A stretch of 64,000 bases of DNA, from assembly GCF_051811025.1 (NCBI RefSeq), contig NZ_JBPWQE010000001.1, positions 3,596,001 to 3,660,000 on the forward strand, given 5' to 3'. Both the position numbers and the translations under genes were made by a program. This DNA comes from Tardiphaga sp051811025. GTDB lineage: Bacteria > Pseudomonadota > Alphaproteobacteria > Rhizobiales > Xanthobacteraceae. Positions 25,591-34,029 of the stretch are shown here, in pieces (positions within the stretch are counted from its first letter, which is position 1; each line of letters begins with the position of its first letter). The notes below the pieces were generated by a model, which made no database searches, was not told where the DNA came from, and saw only the letters and a program-made list of their open reading frames with translations.

Positions 25591-27903
25591 GTGAGTGAGA
25601 TCAAGCGGATCCCGCACTGCAGCCACTGGGGCGCCTATACGATCCTCGTGCAGGACGAACAGATCGTGGGCATCGAGCCGTTCGCCCATGATCCCGCCCC
25701 CTCGCCGATCATTCATTCGGTACCCGAATGGGCCAATCCCGAACGCCGCATTCTGCGTCCGATGGTGCGCAAAGGCTGGCTCGACAAGCGCGAGCGCAGC
25801 GATCGGCGCAAGCGCGGCGTGGAGAAGTTCGTGCCCGTCAGCTGGGATGAGGCGACCACGCTGGTGGCCGACGAAATCCGCCGCGTCTCCGGCACCCATG
25901 GCAATGCGTCTATCTTCGCGGGCTCCTATGGCTGGACCAATTCGGGCCGCCTGCATCACGCATCGTCTTTGCTCAAGCGCATGCTGAATCTGGTCGGCGG
26001 CTTCACCCGGCATGTGGATACGTATTCCATTGCTGCCGGCCCGGTGATCCTGCGCCATACGCTGGGAAGCTCGGATGCCTGCGACGGCCAGGCCAATACG
26101 CTCGACACCATAGCCGCACACACCGAGACGCTGGTGGTGTTCGGCGCGCTGTCGCCGCGCACCGCGCAGACCGAAGCCGGTGGCATCGGCGCCCACCGGC
26201 TCGAATCCTATCTCAGGAAAATCGCCGAGCGCGGCATCCGCATCGTTCACGTCTCGCCGCTGAAGGACGATATGCCGGATTGGGTCGATGCCGAATGGTG
26301 GCCGATCCGCCCGAACACTGACACCGCGCTGATGCTGGGCCTCGCCGGCGAGATCGTGAAGGCAGGCCGGCACGCCCGGGATTTCCTTGATCGCTGCACC
26401 AGCGGCGCCGAGCAACTGCTCGGCTATCTCGATGGTTCGTCCGATGGTGTCCGCAAGGATGCAGCCTGGGCCGCGGAGATCTGCGGGCTCGATGCCGAGG
26501 GCATCCGCCAGCTGGCGCGGCGCCTCGTCGATACCCGTAGCATGCTCACCGTGAGCTGGAGCCTGCAGCGCGCGCATCATGGCGAGCAGCCGTTCTGGGC
26601 CGCGCTCGGCCTCGCCTCCATCGTCGGCCAGATCGGGCTGCCGGGCGGCGGTGTCGGCTACGGCTATGCCTCGCTCGGCGGCGTCGGCTCGCCCTTCAAT
26701 CTCGGCAAGTCACCGGCCATCTCGCATCTCACGCGCCCGATCGACAGCTTCATCCCGGTGGCGCGCATCAGCGACATGCTGCTCAATCCCGGCGCGACCT
26801 TCACCTATGAGGGCGAGACGCGAACCTATCCGGACACAAGGCTGGTCTACTGGGCCGGCGGCAATCCCTATCATCACCATCAGGATCTCAACCGGCTGTC
26901 CGAAGCCTGGACGCGGCCCGAGACCATCATCGTCCAGGATCCGATGTTCACCGCGACGGCACAGCGCGCCGATATCGTGCTGCCGGCGACCACATCGATC
27001 GAACGCAACGACCTTGCCGGCAACAGGCGCTCCGACTTCATCATCGCGATGAAGCAGGCCATCAAGCCGGTCGGAGACTCGCTGCCCGACTTCGAGATTT
27101 TCGACCGCATCGCCGGCAAGCTCGGCGTTGCCGACCGCTTCAACGAAGGCCGCAACGAAATGGGCTGGGTCCGTCATCTCTATGAGGAGAGCCGCAAGGA
27201 CGCGTCCGAGCGACTCGGCTTCGAGATGCCCGACTTCGAAACATTCTGGCACGACGGTTACGCGCGCTGTCCGGTGCGCGCCAACCACACCTTCCTCGCC
27301 GATTTCCGCATCGATCCCGAGGCGCACGCGCTCAAGACCGAAAGCGGCAAGATCGTGCTCGGCAGCGAGACCCTCGCCCGGCTCGGTTATGCCGATTGTC
27401 CGTCGCATCCGGCCTGGGTTGAGCCGGCGGAATGGCTCGGCAACGGCAGCGATGCATCCGACTTGCACATGATCTCGCATCAGCCGGCCGGCCGGCTGCA
27501 CAGCCAGATCGAAACCGGCGTGGCCAGCGTGGCCAACAAGCGCAACGGCCGCGAACAGGCACGGCTGCATCCCGACGACGCCGCGGCGCGCGGCATCAGC
27601 GACGGACAGACCATCCGCATCTGGAATGCACGTGGCGCCTGTCTCGCCACCGCTAATGTCACCGACAGCGTGCGCTCCGGCGTGCTGGTGCTACCGACCG
27701 GCGCCTGGTTCACCCCGCGCGCTGAAACTGGTCTCGAAGTCGCCGGCAATCCGAACGTGCTGACGCTCGACATCGGCACCTCGCAATTCGGCCAGGGCTG
27801 CTCGGCGCATACATGCCTGGTCCGCGCCGAACCCCATATTGCAGATCAACGCGACGCTTTTGAAGAATACCAGGACAGATTGGTTGCACTCGCGACCGCC
27901 TGA
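25591..27903 (+). CDS. Molybdopterin oxidoreductase of the DMSO/TMAO/biotin-sulfoxide reductase group
   Basis: A 770-residue Mo-bisMGD enzyme starting at GTG 25591 (ribosome site GGGAGA). Y113 and W115 in GSYGWTNSG, and S146 in TYSIAAG, fall where DMSO reductase has its active-site Tyr114/Trp116 and the Mo-ligating Ser147. Downstream blocks include LTVSWSLQRAHHGEQPFWA, GLPGGGVGYGY and VLPATTSIERNDLAG. The dinucleotide-binding domain ends with MISHQPAGRLHSQIE and VLVLPTGAWFTP. There is no N-terminal Fe-S motif and no Tat signal, so it is cytoplasmic, like BisC. It probably reduces an S- or N-oxide, or runs in reverse, within the pathway of this operon. Its company with CoA-transferase and sugar enzymes is unusual. 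Confidence 0.88.
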   Translation: MSEIKRIPHCSHWGAYTILVQDEQIVGIEPFAHDPAPSPIIHSVPEWANPERRILRPMVRKGWLDKRERSDRRKRGVEKFVPVSWDEATTLVADEIRRVSGTHGNASIFAGSYGWTNSGRLHHASSLLKRMLNLVGGFTRHVDTYSIAAGPVILRHTLGSSDACDGQANTLDTIAAHTETLVVFGALSPRTAQTEAGGIGAHRLESYLRKIAERGIRIVHVSPLKDDMPDWVDAEWWPIRPNTDTALMLGLAGEIVKAGRHARDFLDRCTSGAEQLLGYLDGSSDGVRKDAAWAAEICGLDAEGIRQLARRLVDTRSMLTVSWSLQRAHHGEQPFWAALGLASIVGQIGLPGGGVGYGYASLGGVGSPFNLGKSPAISHLTRPIDSFIPVARISDMLLNPGATFTYEGETRTYPDTRLVYWAGGNPYHHHQDLNRLSEAWTRPETIIVQDPMFTATAQRADIVLPATTSIERNDLAGNRRSDFIIAMKQAIKPVGDSLPDFEIFDRIAGKLGVADRFNEGRNEMGWVRHLYEESRKDASERLGFEMPDFETFWHDGYARCPVRANHTFLADFRIDPEAHALKTESGKIVLGSETLARLGYADCPSHPAWVEPAEWLGNGSDASDLHMISHQPAGRLHSQIETGVASVANKRNGREQARLHPDDAAARGISDGQTIRIWNARGACLATANVTDSVRSGVLVLPTGAWFTPRAETGLEVAGNPNVLTLDIGTSQFGQGCSAHTCLVRAEPHIADQRDAFEEYQDRLVALATA

Positions 27904-27918
27904 GAGGAAACAGAAACC

Positions 27919-28488
27919 ATGACCACCCCAGCCATCAGCCGCTTCCCCGTCCCCGAAATCTCCAGCCTGCCGGAGGACATCCGCACCCGCATCCTCGCGG
28001 TGCAGGAAAAGTCCGGCTTCGTGCCCAACGTGTTCCTGACGCTGGCGCATCGGCCCGACGAATTCCGCGCCTTCTTCGCCTATCATGATGCGCTGATGGA
28101 CAAGCCCGGCCCGATCACCAAGGCCGAGCGCGAGATGATCGTGGTGGCCACCAGCAATGCCAACCAGTGCCAGTACTGCGTGGTGGCGCATGGCGCGATC
28201 CTGCGCATCCGCGCCAAGAACCCGCTGATTGCCGACCAGATCGCGGTGAACTATCGCAAGGCCGACATTACGCCGCGACAGCGCGCGATGCTCGATTTCG
28301 CCATGAAGGTCTCGATGCAGGCTTACGAGGTCGGCGATGCCGATATCGAGGCGCTGAAGCGCCACGACTTCACGGAGGACGACGTTTGGGATATCGCTGC
28401 CATCGCCGCCTTCTTCGGCATGTCGAACCGGTTGGCGAATGTTACCAGCATGCGGCCGAACGACGAGTTCTTCGCCATGGGGCGCTGA
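27919..28488 (+). CDS. Peroxidase-related/carboxymuconolactone decarboxylase-family protein (AhpD-like)
   Basis: A 189-residue helical protein with the AhpD-type active motif E71...C84-Q-Y-C87-x3-H91 in ANQCQYCVVAHG. DIAAIAAFFGMSNRLAN near the C-terminus is the second typical block of the uncharacterised peroxidase-related group. AhpD relatives carry electrons to peroxiredoxins or act as thiol peroxidases. It follows the molybdoenzyme by 15 bases with ribosome site GAGGAAAC. It could keep the molybdoenzyme or an intermediate reduced, or act on a pathway intermediate; neither can be decided from sequence. Confidence 0.85.
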   Translation: MTTPAISRFPVPEISSLPEDIRTRILAVQEKSGFVPNVFLTLAHRPDEFRAFFAYHDALMDKPGPITKAEREMIVVATSNANQCQYCVVAHGAILRIRAKNPLIADQIAVNYRKADITPRQRAMLDFAMKVSMQAYEVGDADIEALKRHDFTEDDVWDIAAIAAFFGMSNRLANVTSMRPNDEFFAMGR

Positions 28489-28564
28489 CGCGCCGCGCAC
28501 CGGACATAACGATCACCCGTAGCGGCCGGTAAGAGCCGCAGCGACGACTTCGAGGAAACAAGCC

Positions 28565-29251
28565 ATGACGCATCCAAGCGCCGCAGACGTCGCAACCCGG
28601 CAGGCCATCATCGATGCCTGCCGCGAAATGTCGGCTGCCGGTATCAATCAGGGCACGTCCGGCAATATCAGCGTCCGCACCGATGACGGCATCCTGCTGA
28701 CGCCGTCCGGTGTTCCCTATGACAGCATGCGGCCGGAAGACATCGTCGCGATGAAGTGGGACGGCTCGTGGACGGCACCGCAGGGCCGCGTGCCCTCGAC
28801 GGAGTGGCGTTTCCATCTCGACATACTCAAGGCCAAGCCAGAAACGAATGCCGTCGTGCACGCGCATCCTATCTTCTGCACCATCATCGCGATCATGAAC
28901 CGCACCATTCCCGCGATCCACTACATGATCGCGGCGGCCGGCGGCAACGACATCCCCTGCGCGCCCTATGCGCAGTATGGCACCGCGGAATTGTCGCAAG
29001 CGGCACTGGAGGCGCTGCGCTATCGCCGTGCCTGCCTGCTCGCCCATCACGGGCTGATCGCTATCGGCCCCAATCTGCGCAAGGCGATGTGGCTTGCGGT
29101 GGAGGTCGAGGTGCTCGCCAAACAGTATCACGGCTGTCTGCAACTCGGCACGCCGCCGCTGCTGCCGGATGCCGAGATCGACAGCATCCTGAAGCGGTGG
29201 GGACAATACGGCCTGCGCGACAGCGACGGCACGTCGAAAACCTCGACCTAA
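28565..29251 (+). CDS. Class II aldolase/adducin-family protein (FucA-like)
   Basis: A 228-residue protein with the zinc-aldolase layout. NQGTSGNISVR is the phosphate-binding region. E80 in PSTEWRFH is the likely catalytic glutamate. H99 and H101 (VVHAHP) and a later His (LLAHHG, 161/162) are the zinc ligands. The family includes L-fuculose-1-phosphate, L-rhamnulose-1-phosphate and 5-deoxyribulose-1-phosphate aldolases, which release dihydroxyacetone phosphate. A PfkB kinase follows 33 bases later, so a kinase-then-aldolase cleavage of a ketose or sugar acid is the obvious model. Confidence 0.88.
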   Translation: MTHPSAADVATRQAIIDACREMSAAGINQGTSGNISVRTDDGILLTPSGVPYDSMRPEDIVAMKWDGSWTAPQGRVPSTEWRFHLDILKAKPETNAVVHAHPIFCTIIAIMNRTIPAIHYMIAAAGGNDIPCAPYAQYGTAELSQAALEALRYRRACLLAHHGLIAIGPNLRKAMWLAVEVEVLAKQYHGCLQLGTPPLLPDAEIDSILKRWGQYGLRDSDGTSKTST

Positions 29252-29284
29252 CAAACCAGCACCAACAATTGCGAGACTTGCCAC

Positions 29285-30244
29285 ATGGCCCATCCCCACG
29301 ACGTCAGCGTCTGCGGCACCTACATCCTGGACATCCTCGGCGTCCCCGTCACTGAAATCCCGGCCGGCGGCGGCCGCGCGCTGATCGATGAGATCAAGCT
29401 CACGGTCGCCGGCACAGCGGGTGGCACCGTGGTGCCCTGCGCGCGCCTCGGACTGAAGGCGCTCGCCGTCGGCGCGGTCGGCGCCGACGAGAAGGCCGAC
29501 TGGGTGCTGAATGCGATGGAGCGCGAGGGCATCGATATTTCGGTGATGGAGCGGATGGCCGGCGTACCGACCTCCGCCACCATCCTGCCGATCCGTCCGG
29601 ATGGCTCGCGGCCGGTGCTGCATGCGCGCGGCGCCTCCGCGCGCTGGAAGATTTCGCCCGAAGCGCAGAAAGCCGCCTGCCGCAGCAAGGTGCTGCATCT
29701 TGGCGGCGTCGGGTCGCTGCTGGCGATGGACGGCGAGCCGACGGTGGCGCTGCTGCGCGATGCCAAGGCGGCCGGCTGCATCACCACCGTCGATCTCATC
29801 CAGGCACGCGGCGAGACGCTGGCACTGGTCGAACCGCTGATGCCCTATACGGACTTCTTCATGCCAAGCATCGACGAGACCCATGCGCTGGTCGGCACGG
29901 ATGATCCCGCAGCCTGTGCGCAGTACTTCATCGGCAAGGGCGCCGGTGCCTGCGCGATCTCGCTCGGCGAGCACGGCTCTTTCGTCATGACGCGCGACGG
30001 GCGGCAGTTCACGGTGCCGGCCTTCGAGGTGACGGTGCGCGACACCTCCGGCTGCGGCGATTCCTATACCGGCGGCTTCATCGCCGGCCTCGTCCGCGAC
30101 TGGGACCTGCTGGACTGCGCAAAACTGGCAACAGCCACAGCCGCCATCGTCGCGACGGGGCTCGGCTCCGGCGCCAATCTCGTGTCCTTCGATGAGACGG
30201 TCAGGGCGATGAACACGCTGCCCGTCCGCGGCGCGCGCGCCTAG
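29285..30244 (+). CDS. PfkB-family carbohydrate kinase
   Basis: A 319-residue ribokinase-fold kinase. The N-terminal sugar-binding signature includes GTAGGTVVPCARLGLKA and VGAVGADEKADWV. The C-terminal signature is VRDTSGCGDSYTGGF, with D259 of the GxGD anion hole as catalytic base; this motif is usually DTTGAGD, so the S-G-C variant is noteworthy. It phosphorylates a sugar or related polyol with ATP. The order aldolase-kinase-SDR suggests that SDR oxidation, phosphorylation and aldol cleavage act in series. The substrate is unknown. Confidence 0.9.
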   Translation: MAHPHDVSVCGTYILDILGVPVTEIPAGGGRALIDEIKLTVAGTAGGTVVPCARLGLKALAVGAVGADEKADWVLNAMEREGIDISVMERMAGVPTSATILPIRPDGSRPVLHARGASARWKISPEAQKAACRSKVLHLGGVGSLLAMDGEPTVALLRDAKAAGCITTVDLIQARGETLALVEPLMPYTDFFMPSIDETHALVGTDDPAACAQYFIGKGAGACAISLGEHGSFVMTRDGRQFTVPAFEVTVRDTSGCGDSYTGGFIAGLVRDWDLLDCAKLATATAAIVATGLGSGANLVSFDETVRAMNTLPVRGARA

Positions 30245-30295
30245 CCCTCTCAACAACGGCCTTCACTGAATCAAAAACGTCTCGAGGAACATCCC

Positions 30296-31042
30296 ATGAC
30301 CAGACATGCCATCGTGACCGGCGCGAGCCGCGGCATCGGACGCGCCATCGCCCTTGGCCTCGCCAAGCGCGGCTACAATCTCGCTCTGACCGACATCGCA
30401 GCGCAGGAGAGCACGCTGCTGGAGACTGTCGCGGATGTGAAGAAGCTCGGGACCAAATGCATTCCGGTGCTGGCCGATGTCAGCAAGCTCGAGGATTGCC
30501 AGCGCTCGGTTGCGGAAGCGGTCGCGGGTCTCGGCCATGTCGATGTTCTCGTCAACAATGCCGGCATCCTGCGTCTCGCGACCATCGAAGAGACCACGCC
30601 CGAACACTGGGACCAGACCTTCGCCGTGAACGTCCGCGGCGTGTTCCAGATGACCCAGGTGATGGTTGTCCATATGAAGGAACGCCGCTATGGGCGCATC
30701 GTCAACATCGCCTCGCTGGCCGCGCGCACCGGCGGCCCTGGCCAGTCGCATTATGCCGCATCGAAATCCGCCGTGGTTGGCTTCACGCGGGTGTCGTCGA
30801 TGGAATTCGGTGGCCACGGCATCACGGTGAATGCCGTATGTCCCGGCATCATCCTCACTGAGATGGGCCGCAACAACCTGCGCGATCCCGAGCGCGTCAC
30901 CTATTTCGAGAAGATCACCGACCTGCATCGGCTCGGCGAGCCGGAAGACGTCGTCGGCCCCGTCGCATTCTTCGCCTCGGATGATTCCGCCTTCGTGACG
31001 GGCCAGGCACTCAACGTGGATGGCGGTATCTTCTACAGCTGA
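30296..31042 (+). CDS. Short-chain dehydrogenase/reductase
   Basis: A classical SDR of 248 residues. TGASRGIGRAIALGLAKRGY is the NAD(P) loop, NNAGIL the structural motif, and the catalytic residues are S in VNIASLAAR plus Y153 and K157 in YAASKSA. NAVCPGIILTEM and the C-terminal GQALNVDGGIFYS fit the FabG-like group. It interconverts a hydroxyl and a keto group. It is the last gene of the plus-strand operon (ribosome site GAGGAACATCCC). Beyond its stop lies a decayed stretch with a dehydratase remnant. Confidence 0.92.
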   Translation: MTRHAIVTGASRGIGRAIALGLAKRGYNLALTDIAAQESTLLETVADVKKLGTKCIPVLADVSKLEDCQRSVAEAVAGLGHVDVLVNNAGILRLATIEETTPEHWDQTFAVNVRGVFQMTQVMVVHMKERRYGRIVNIASLAARTGGPGQSHYAASKSAVVGFTRVSSMEFGGHGITVNAVCPGIILTEMGRNNLRDPERVTYFEKITDLHRLGEPEDVVGPVAFFASDDSAFVTGQALNVDGGIFYS

Positions 31043-31294
31043 GCGACCTCCATCCGAGATCGGCGTCCGGCAACGAATGCACGACCTGCCGGACTTCGAC
31101 CTCGACTATCTTATTATTCTTCGAATTCTCGACGATGTCCCGAAGCGTGCGCTGAAATCTACACCTTCTCTCAACCTGACGATGCCGAAGAACTGCAGGA
31201 AGAGAAGCGCCCGCCCCCGTATCCGCATCGCCGCAGCGGAGCAGGCATTCGTCAGTCCGGCCTATGCTAGGATCGGGCTGAACAGCGACTACGG

Positions 31295-31437
31295 CATCTC
31301 CTGGCTGCTCACATGGAGCATTTCCATAACGCTGGCGGCGTGCCCAAGTTGCTTGCAGAACTTGGTGACCTTATCGATGGCAGTGCGCAGACATTGCAGA
31401 CAAGACGCTGGGTGAGATTGCGGTGCGCGAAGAGCGG
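31295..31437 (+). pseudogene. Remnant of an IlvD/Edd-type dehydratase
   Basis: The plus-strand frame from 31295 reads HLLAAHMEHFHNAGGVPKLL then AELGDLIDGSAQT. After a frame change near 31396 it continues ADKTLGEIAVRE. The ME(H/D)F-x2-AGG-x-P-x-L-x2-EL block followed about 25 residues later by (G)KTLGE is characteristic of dihydroxy-acid and sugar-acid dehydratases. Only about 48 residues survive in two frames. The rest of the 453-base gap (31043-31495) shows no convincing gene. If the reading is right, a sugar-acid dehydratase once stood at the end of the catabolic operon. Confidence 0.45.
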
Positions 31438-31495
31438 AAATTATTCACTCTAAAGCAAAGGCTGCAAAGGCGTGCGCCAACGATCTCACTCAGTT

Positions 31496-32197
31496 CTAGG
31501 GCGCTAGATATTGCAACAATCGTGGATCCTCGCGGATCTCCTGCGCCGCCCCTGTCAGCGCAACCCGGCCTCGATCTAGCACGTAAGCGCTGCTCGCGAC
31601 GCGAAGCGCGAGATCGAGATGCTGCTCGACGATGACGACGGCAATGTCCTTCGCCAACAGGATCAGGCGCTCGGTAATTTCCTCGATGACACCGATCCAG
31701 ACGCCTTCGGTCGGCTCGTCCAGCAGCAGAATTTTGGGATCTGACAACATGGCGCGCCCGATCGCCAGCATCTTGCGCTCGCCGCCGGACAACGTGCCGG
31801 CAAACTGATCGAGCCGCTGGCCGAGCTTCGGAAAGATCTCCAGCACACGGTTGACTGCCCCGCTGTCACGATTGGTCAGCGCGCCGACGGCGAGATTGTC
31901 CCGCACCGACAGTTTCGCGAACACCGAATGCTCCTGCGGGACATAGCCGACGCCGCGGCGGATGCGCTGCTCGGTCGGCAGCTTGCCGACATCGCGGCCA
32001 TCGAGGCTCACCGCACCGCCGAGCACCGGCAACTCACCGACAATAGCTTTCATCAGCGTGGTCTTGCCGGCGCCGTTGCGGCCGAGAATGGCGACGCCGC
32101 CGCGCCACGGCACGCTGAGCGTGACGCCGAACAGCACCTGGCTGCGGCCGTAACCGGCATCGAGCGACTGGATATCGAGGAATTTATCGTCAGGCAC
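31496..32197 (-). CDS. Branched-chain/urea/amide-type ABC ATP-binding protein (LivF type)
   Basis: 233 residues from GTG 32197, which overlaps the livG stop by eight bases; the frame extends to 32239 but that part would sit inside livG. Walker A is GRNGAGKTTLMK, the signature LSGGERKMLAIGRA, Walker B ILLLDEPTEGVW and the switch VEQHLD. Length and order match LivF/UrtE. It is the last gene of the minus-strand amide-import operon. Paired with the LivG-type ATPase it powers the importer. Confidence 0.9.
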   Translation of the reverse strand: MPDDKFLDIQSLDAGYGRSQVLFGVTLSVPWRGGVAILGRNGAGKTTLMKAIVGELPVLGGAVSLDGRDVGKLPTEQRIRRGVGYVPQEHSVFAKLSVRDNLAVGALTNRDSGAVNRVLEIFPKLGQRLDQFAGTLSGGERKMLAIGRAMLSDPKILLLDEPTEGVWIGVIEEITERLILLAKDIAVVIVEQHLDLALRVASSAYVLDRGRVALTGAAQEIREDPRLLQYLAP

Positions 32198-32924
32198 GGC
32201 GGAGATAGACCTCCTGAACTTTGGGGCACGACTGCACATGCTGCACCGAACCGGTCTGCAGGATCTGACCCTGATCCAGCACCGTGAGGCGGTCGCAGAT
32301 GTCGCGGATGAAATCGAGATCGTGCTCGACGATGACGAGCGAACAGCGCGCCTTGATCGGCTGCAACAATTCGCCCGTGACGCGCCGCTCTTCCAGACTC
32401 ATGCCGCCGGTCGGCTCGTCGAGCAGCAGCAGCCTGGGCTCGGGCGCCAGCGCCATGGCGATTTCAAGCCATTGCTGCTGCCCGTGCGACAGTGCAGAGG
32501 CCGGCTCGTGGGCACGATCGACGAGACGAAACTGTTCGAGCATCGCCATGACTTTGTCATGCAGCACGCCGCGGGTGCGCGACAGCGCGAGATTGAGCAG
32601 CGATGTCTGCGCCTGCAACGCCAACAGGATGTTGTCATACAGCGTCAGCGCCGGCAGCACGCTGGTGATCTGGAATTTCAGGCTCATGCCGGCGCGCGCG
32701 CGCTCGGCTGGCGAAGCCTGCGTGATATCGCGACCAGCAAATATGACCGTGCCTTGCGTCGGCGTCTCTGCACCGGCGATACATTTCATCAGCGTGCTCT
32801 TGCCGGAGCCATTGGGTCCGATCAGGCCGTGGAATTCATTGGCAGCGATGGTGAGATCGGCGCCGTTCAGCGCCGTGAGCTTGCCGAATATCTTGATGAG
32901 GCCTTTTGCTTCCAGAAGCGCCAT
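32190..32924 (-). CDS. Branched-chain/urea/amide-type ABC ATP-binding protein (LivG type)
   Basis: 244 residues. Walker A is GPNGSGKSTLMKC, the signature ALSHGQQQWLEIAMAL and Walker B LLLLDEPTGGMS with VEHDLDFI. The SHGQQQWLE variant of the signature is typical of UrtD-like urea/short-chain-amide ATPases rather than standard LivG. This supports an amide or urea substrate. It lies two bases after the livM stop in the operon. Confidence 0.9.
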   Translation of the reverse strand: MALLEAKGLIKIFGKLTALNGADLTIAANEFHGLIGPNGSGKSTLMKCIAGAETPTQGTVIFAGRDITQASPAERARAGMSLKFQITSVLPALTLYDNILLALQAQTSLLNLALSRTRGVLHDKVMAMLEQFRLVDRAHEPASALSHGQQQWLEIAMALAPEPRLLLLDEPTGGMSLEERRVTGELLQPIKARCSLVIVEHDLDFIRDICDRLTVLDQGQILQTGSVQHVQSCPKVQEVYLRRA

Positions 32925-32926
32925 GA

Positions 32927-33958
32927 CTATCGCTTCCCCGGACGGCCGAAGCTGCCGACGCGCTCGCGCTCCGACAATAACAGACTGACTAGTCCTGCGG
33001 GCCGGAACAAGATGACCAGTAGCAGCAATACGCCAAGAATGATCGGCCAGATGTCCTGATAGCTGTTCGACAGCCAGAAGCTGACGGCCTCAATGACGAC
33101 CGTGCCGATCACGGCGCCGATCAGCGTGCCGGAACCGCCGAACAACACATAGAGCACCACCTGGGTAGAAATCACGACGCCCAGCATGTTGGGCCAGACG
33201 AAGCCTTCGTGAAACGCATAGAGACTGCCGGCGAGCCCGGCGATGGCGCCGCTCAGGGAGAAGATGATCGCCTTGAGGTGCTGCACCTTGTAGCCGAAGA
33301 AGGCGATGCGCTGTTCGTTCTCGCGCAGGCCGGCCAGCGCGAGGCCGAATTGCGAGCGCATCAGGAAACGGCACAGCAGATAGACGAGGATAAGAAATCC
33401 CGCGGCCACATAGTAATAGACCGGCCCTTCGGTCAACTCGTAGCTGCCGAGCGTCATCGGCGGGATCGACGGAATCCCGTTCTGGCCACCGAGATAGTAC
33501 CAGCCGCGTGCCAGGCGATCACAGGCATAGGAACCCGTCAGCGTTCCCAATGCGACGAAAATCACACTGGCGGGATGGCGGCCGAGCAGCAGGAAGCCGC
33601 CGAGCATGAGCGCGAAAGCAAATCCGATCAACAGACCGGCCGGCAGCACCAGCAGGATCGAAGTGATGCCGAGATCGCGCGCCAGCAGCGCCACGCCATA
33701 ACCGGCAGAGCCAAAGAACACCGCTTGGCCGAAACTCATGATGCCGGCATAACCCCAGACCAGATCGAATGACAGCGCGAACAGACAAAGGATCAGCACG
33801 CGTGTGGCATAGACGGTGAGATAATCTTGCAGCACCAGGGGCAGCAGCAGGCCGATGACCAGCACCGCGATTTCGATCATCGGCAGCACGCGCCATTGGC
33901 GCGATGCGCTGATGCCTCGCGTCAGAGATACGGCAGAGAGTGGCGTCGTCTCGGTCAT
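32927..33958 (-). CDS. Branched-chain/urea/amide-type ABC permease (LivM type)
   Basis: A 343-residue polytopic permease. The family motif ALSFDLVWGYAGIMSFGQAVFFG is only partly shared with LivM and is closer to UrtC. A long first segment is followed by about eight helices. FSLSGAIAGLAGSLYAFHEGF and VLFGGSGTLIGAVIGTVVIE are the usual late blocks. It pairs with the LivH-type permease encoded upstream. The binding-protein gene lies between the two permease genes, an unusual order, since binding proteins are normally first. Confidence 0.9.
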   Translation of the reverse strand: MTETTPLSAVSLTRGISASRQWRVLPMIEIAVLVIGLLLPLVLQDYLTVYATRVLILCLFALSFDLVWGYAGIMSFGQAVFFGSAGYGVALLARDLGITSILLVLPAGLLIGFAFALMLGGFLLLGRHPASVIFVALGTLTGSYACDRLARGWYYLGGQNGIPSIPPMTLGSYELTEGPVYYYVAAGFLILVYLLCRFLMRSQFGLALAGLRENEQRIAFFGYKVQHLKAIIFSLSGAIAGLAGSLYAFHEGFVWPNMLGVVISTQVVLYVLFGGSGTLIGAVIGTVVIEAVSFWLSNSYQDIWPIILGVLLLLVILFRPAGLVSLLLSERERVGSFGRPGKR

Positions 33959-34029
33959 CAGGTCGCCGGAATGAGAGAAGAGAAAGCGGGAGTGATATCG
34001 GCCACTCCCGCGAGGTTCGGATTATCGGC

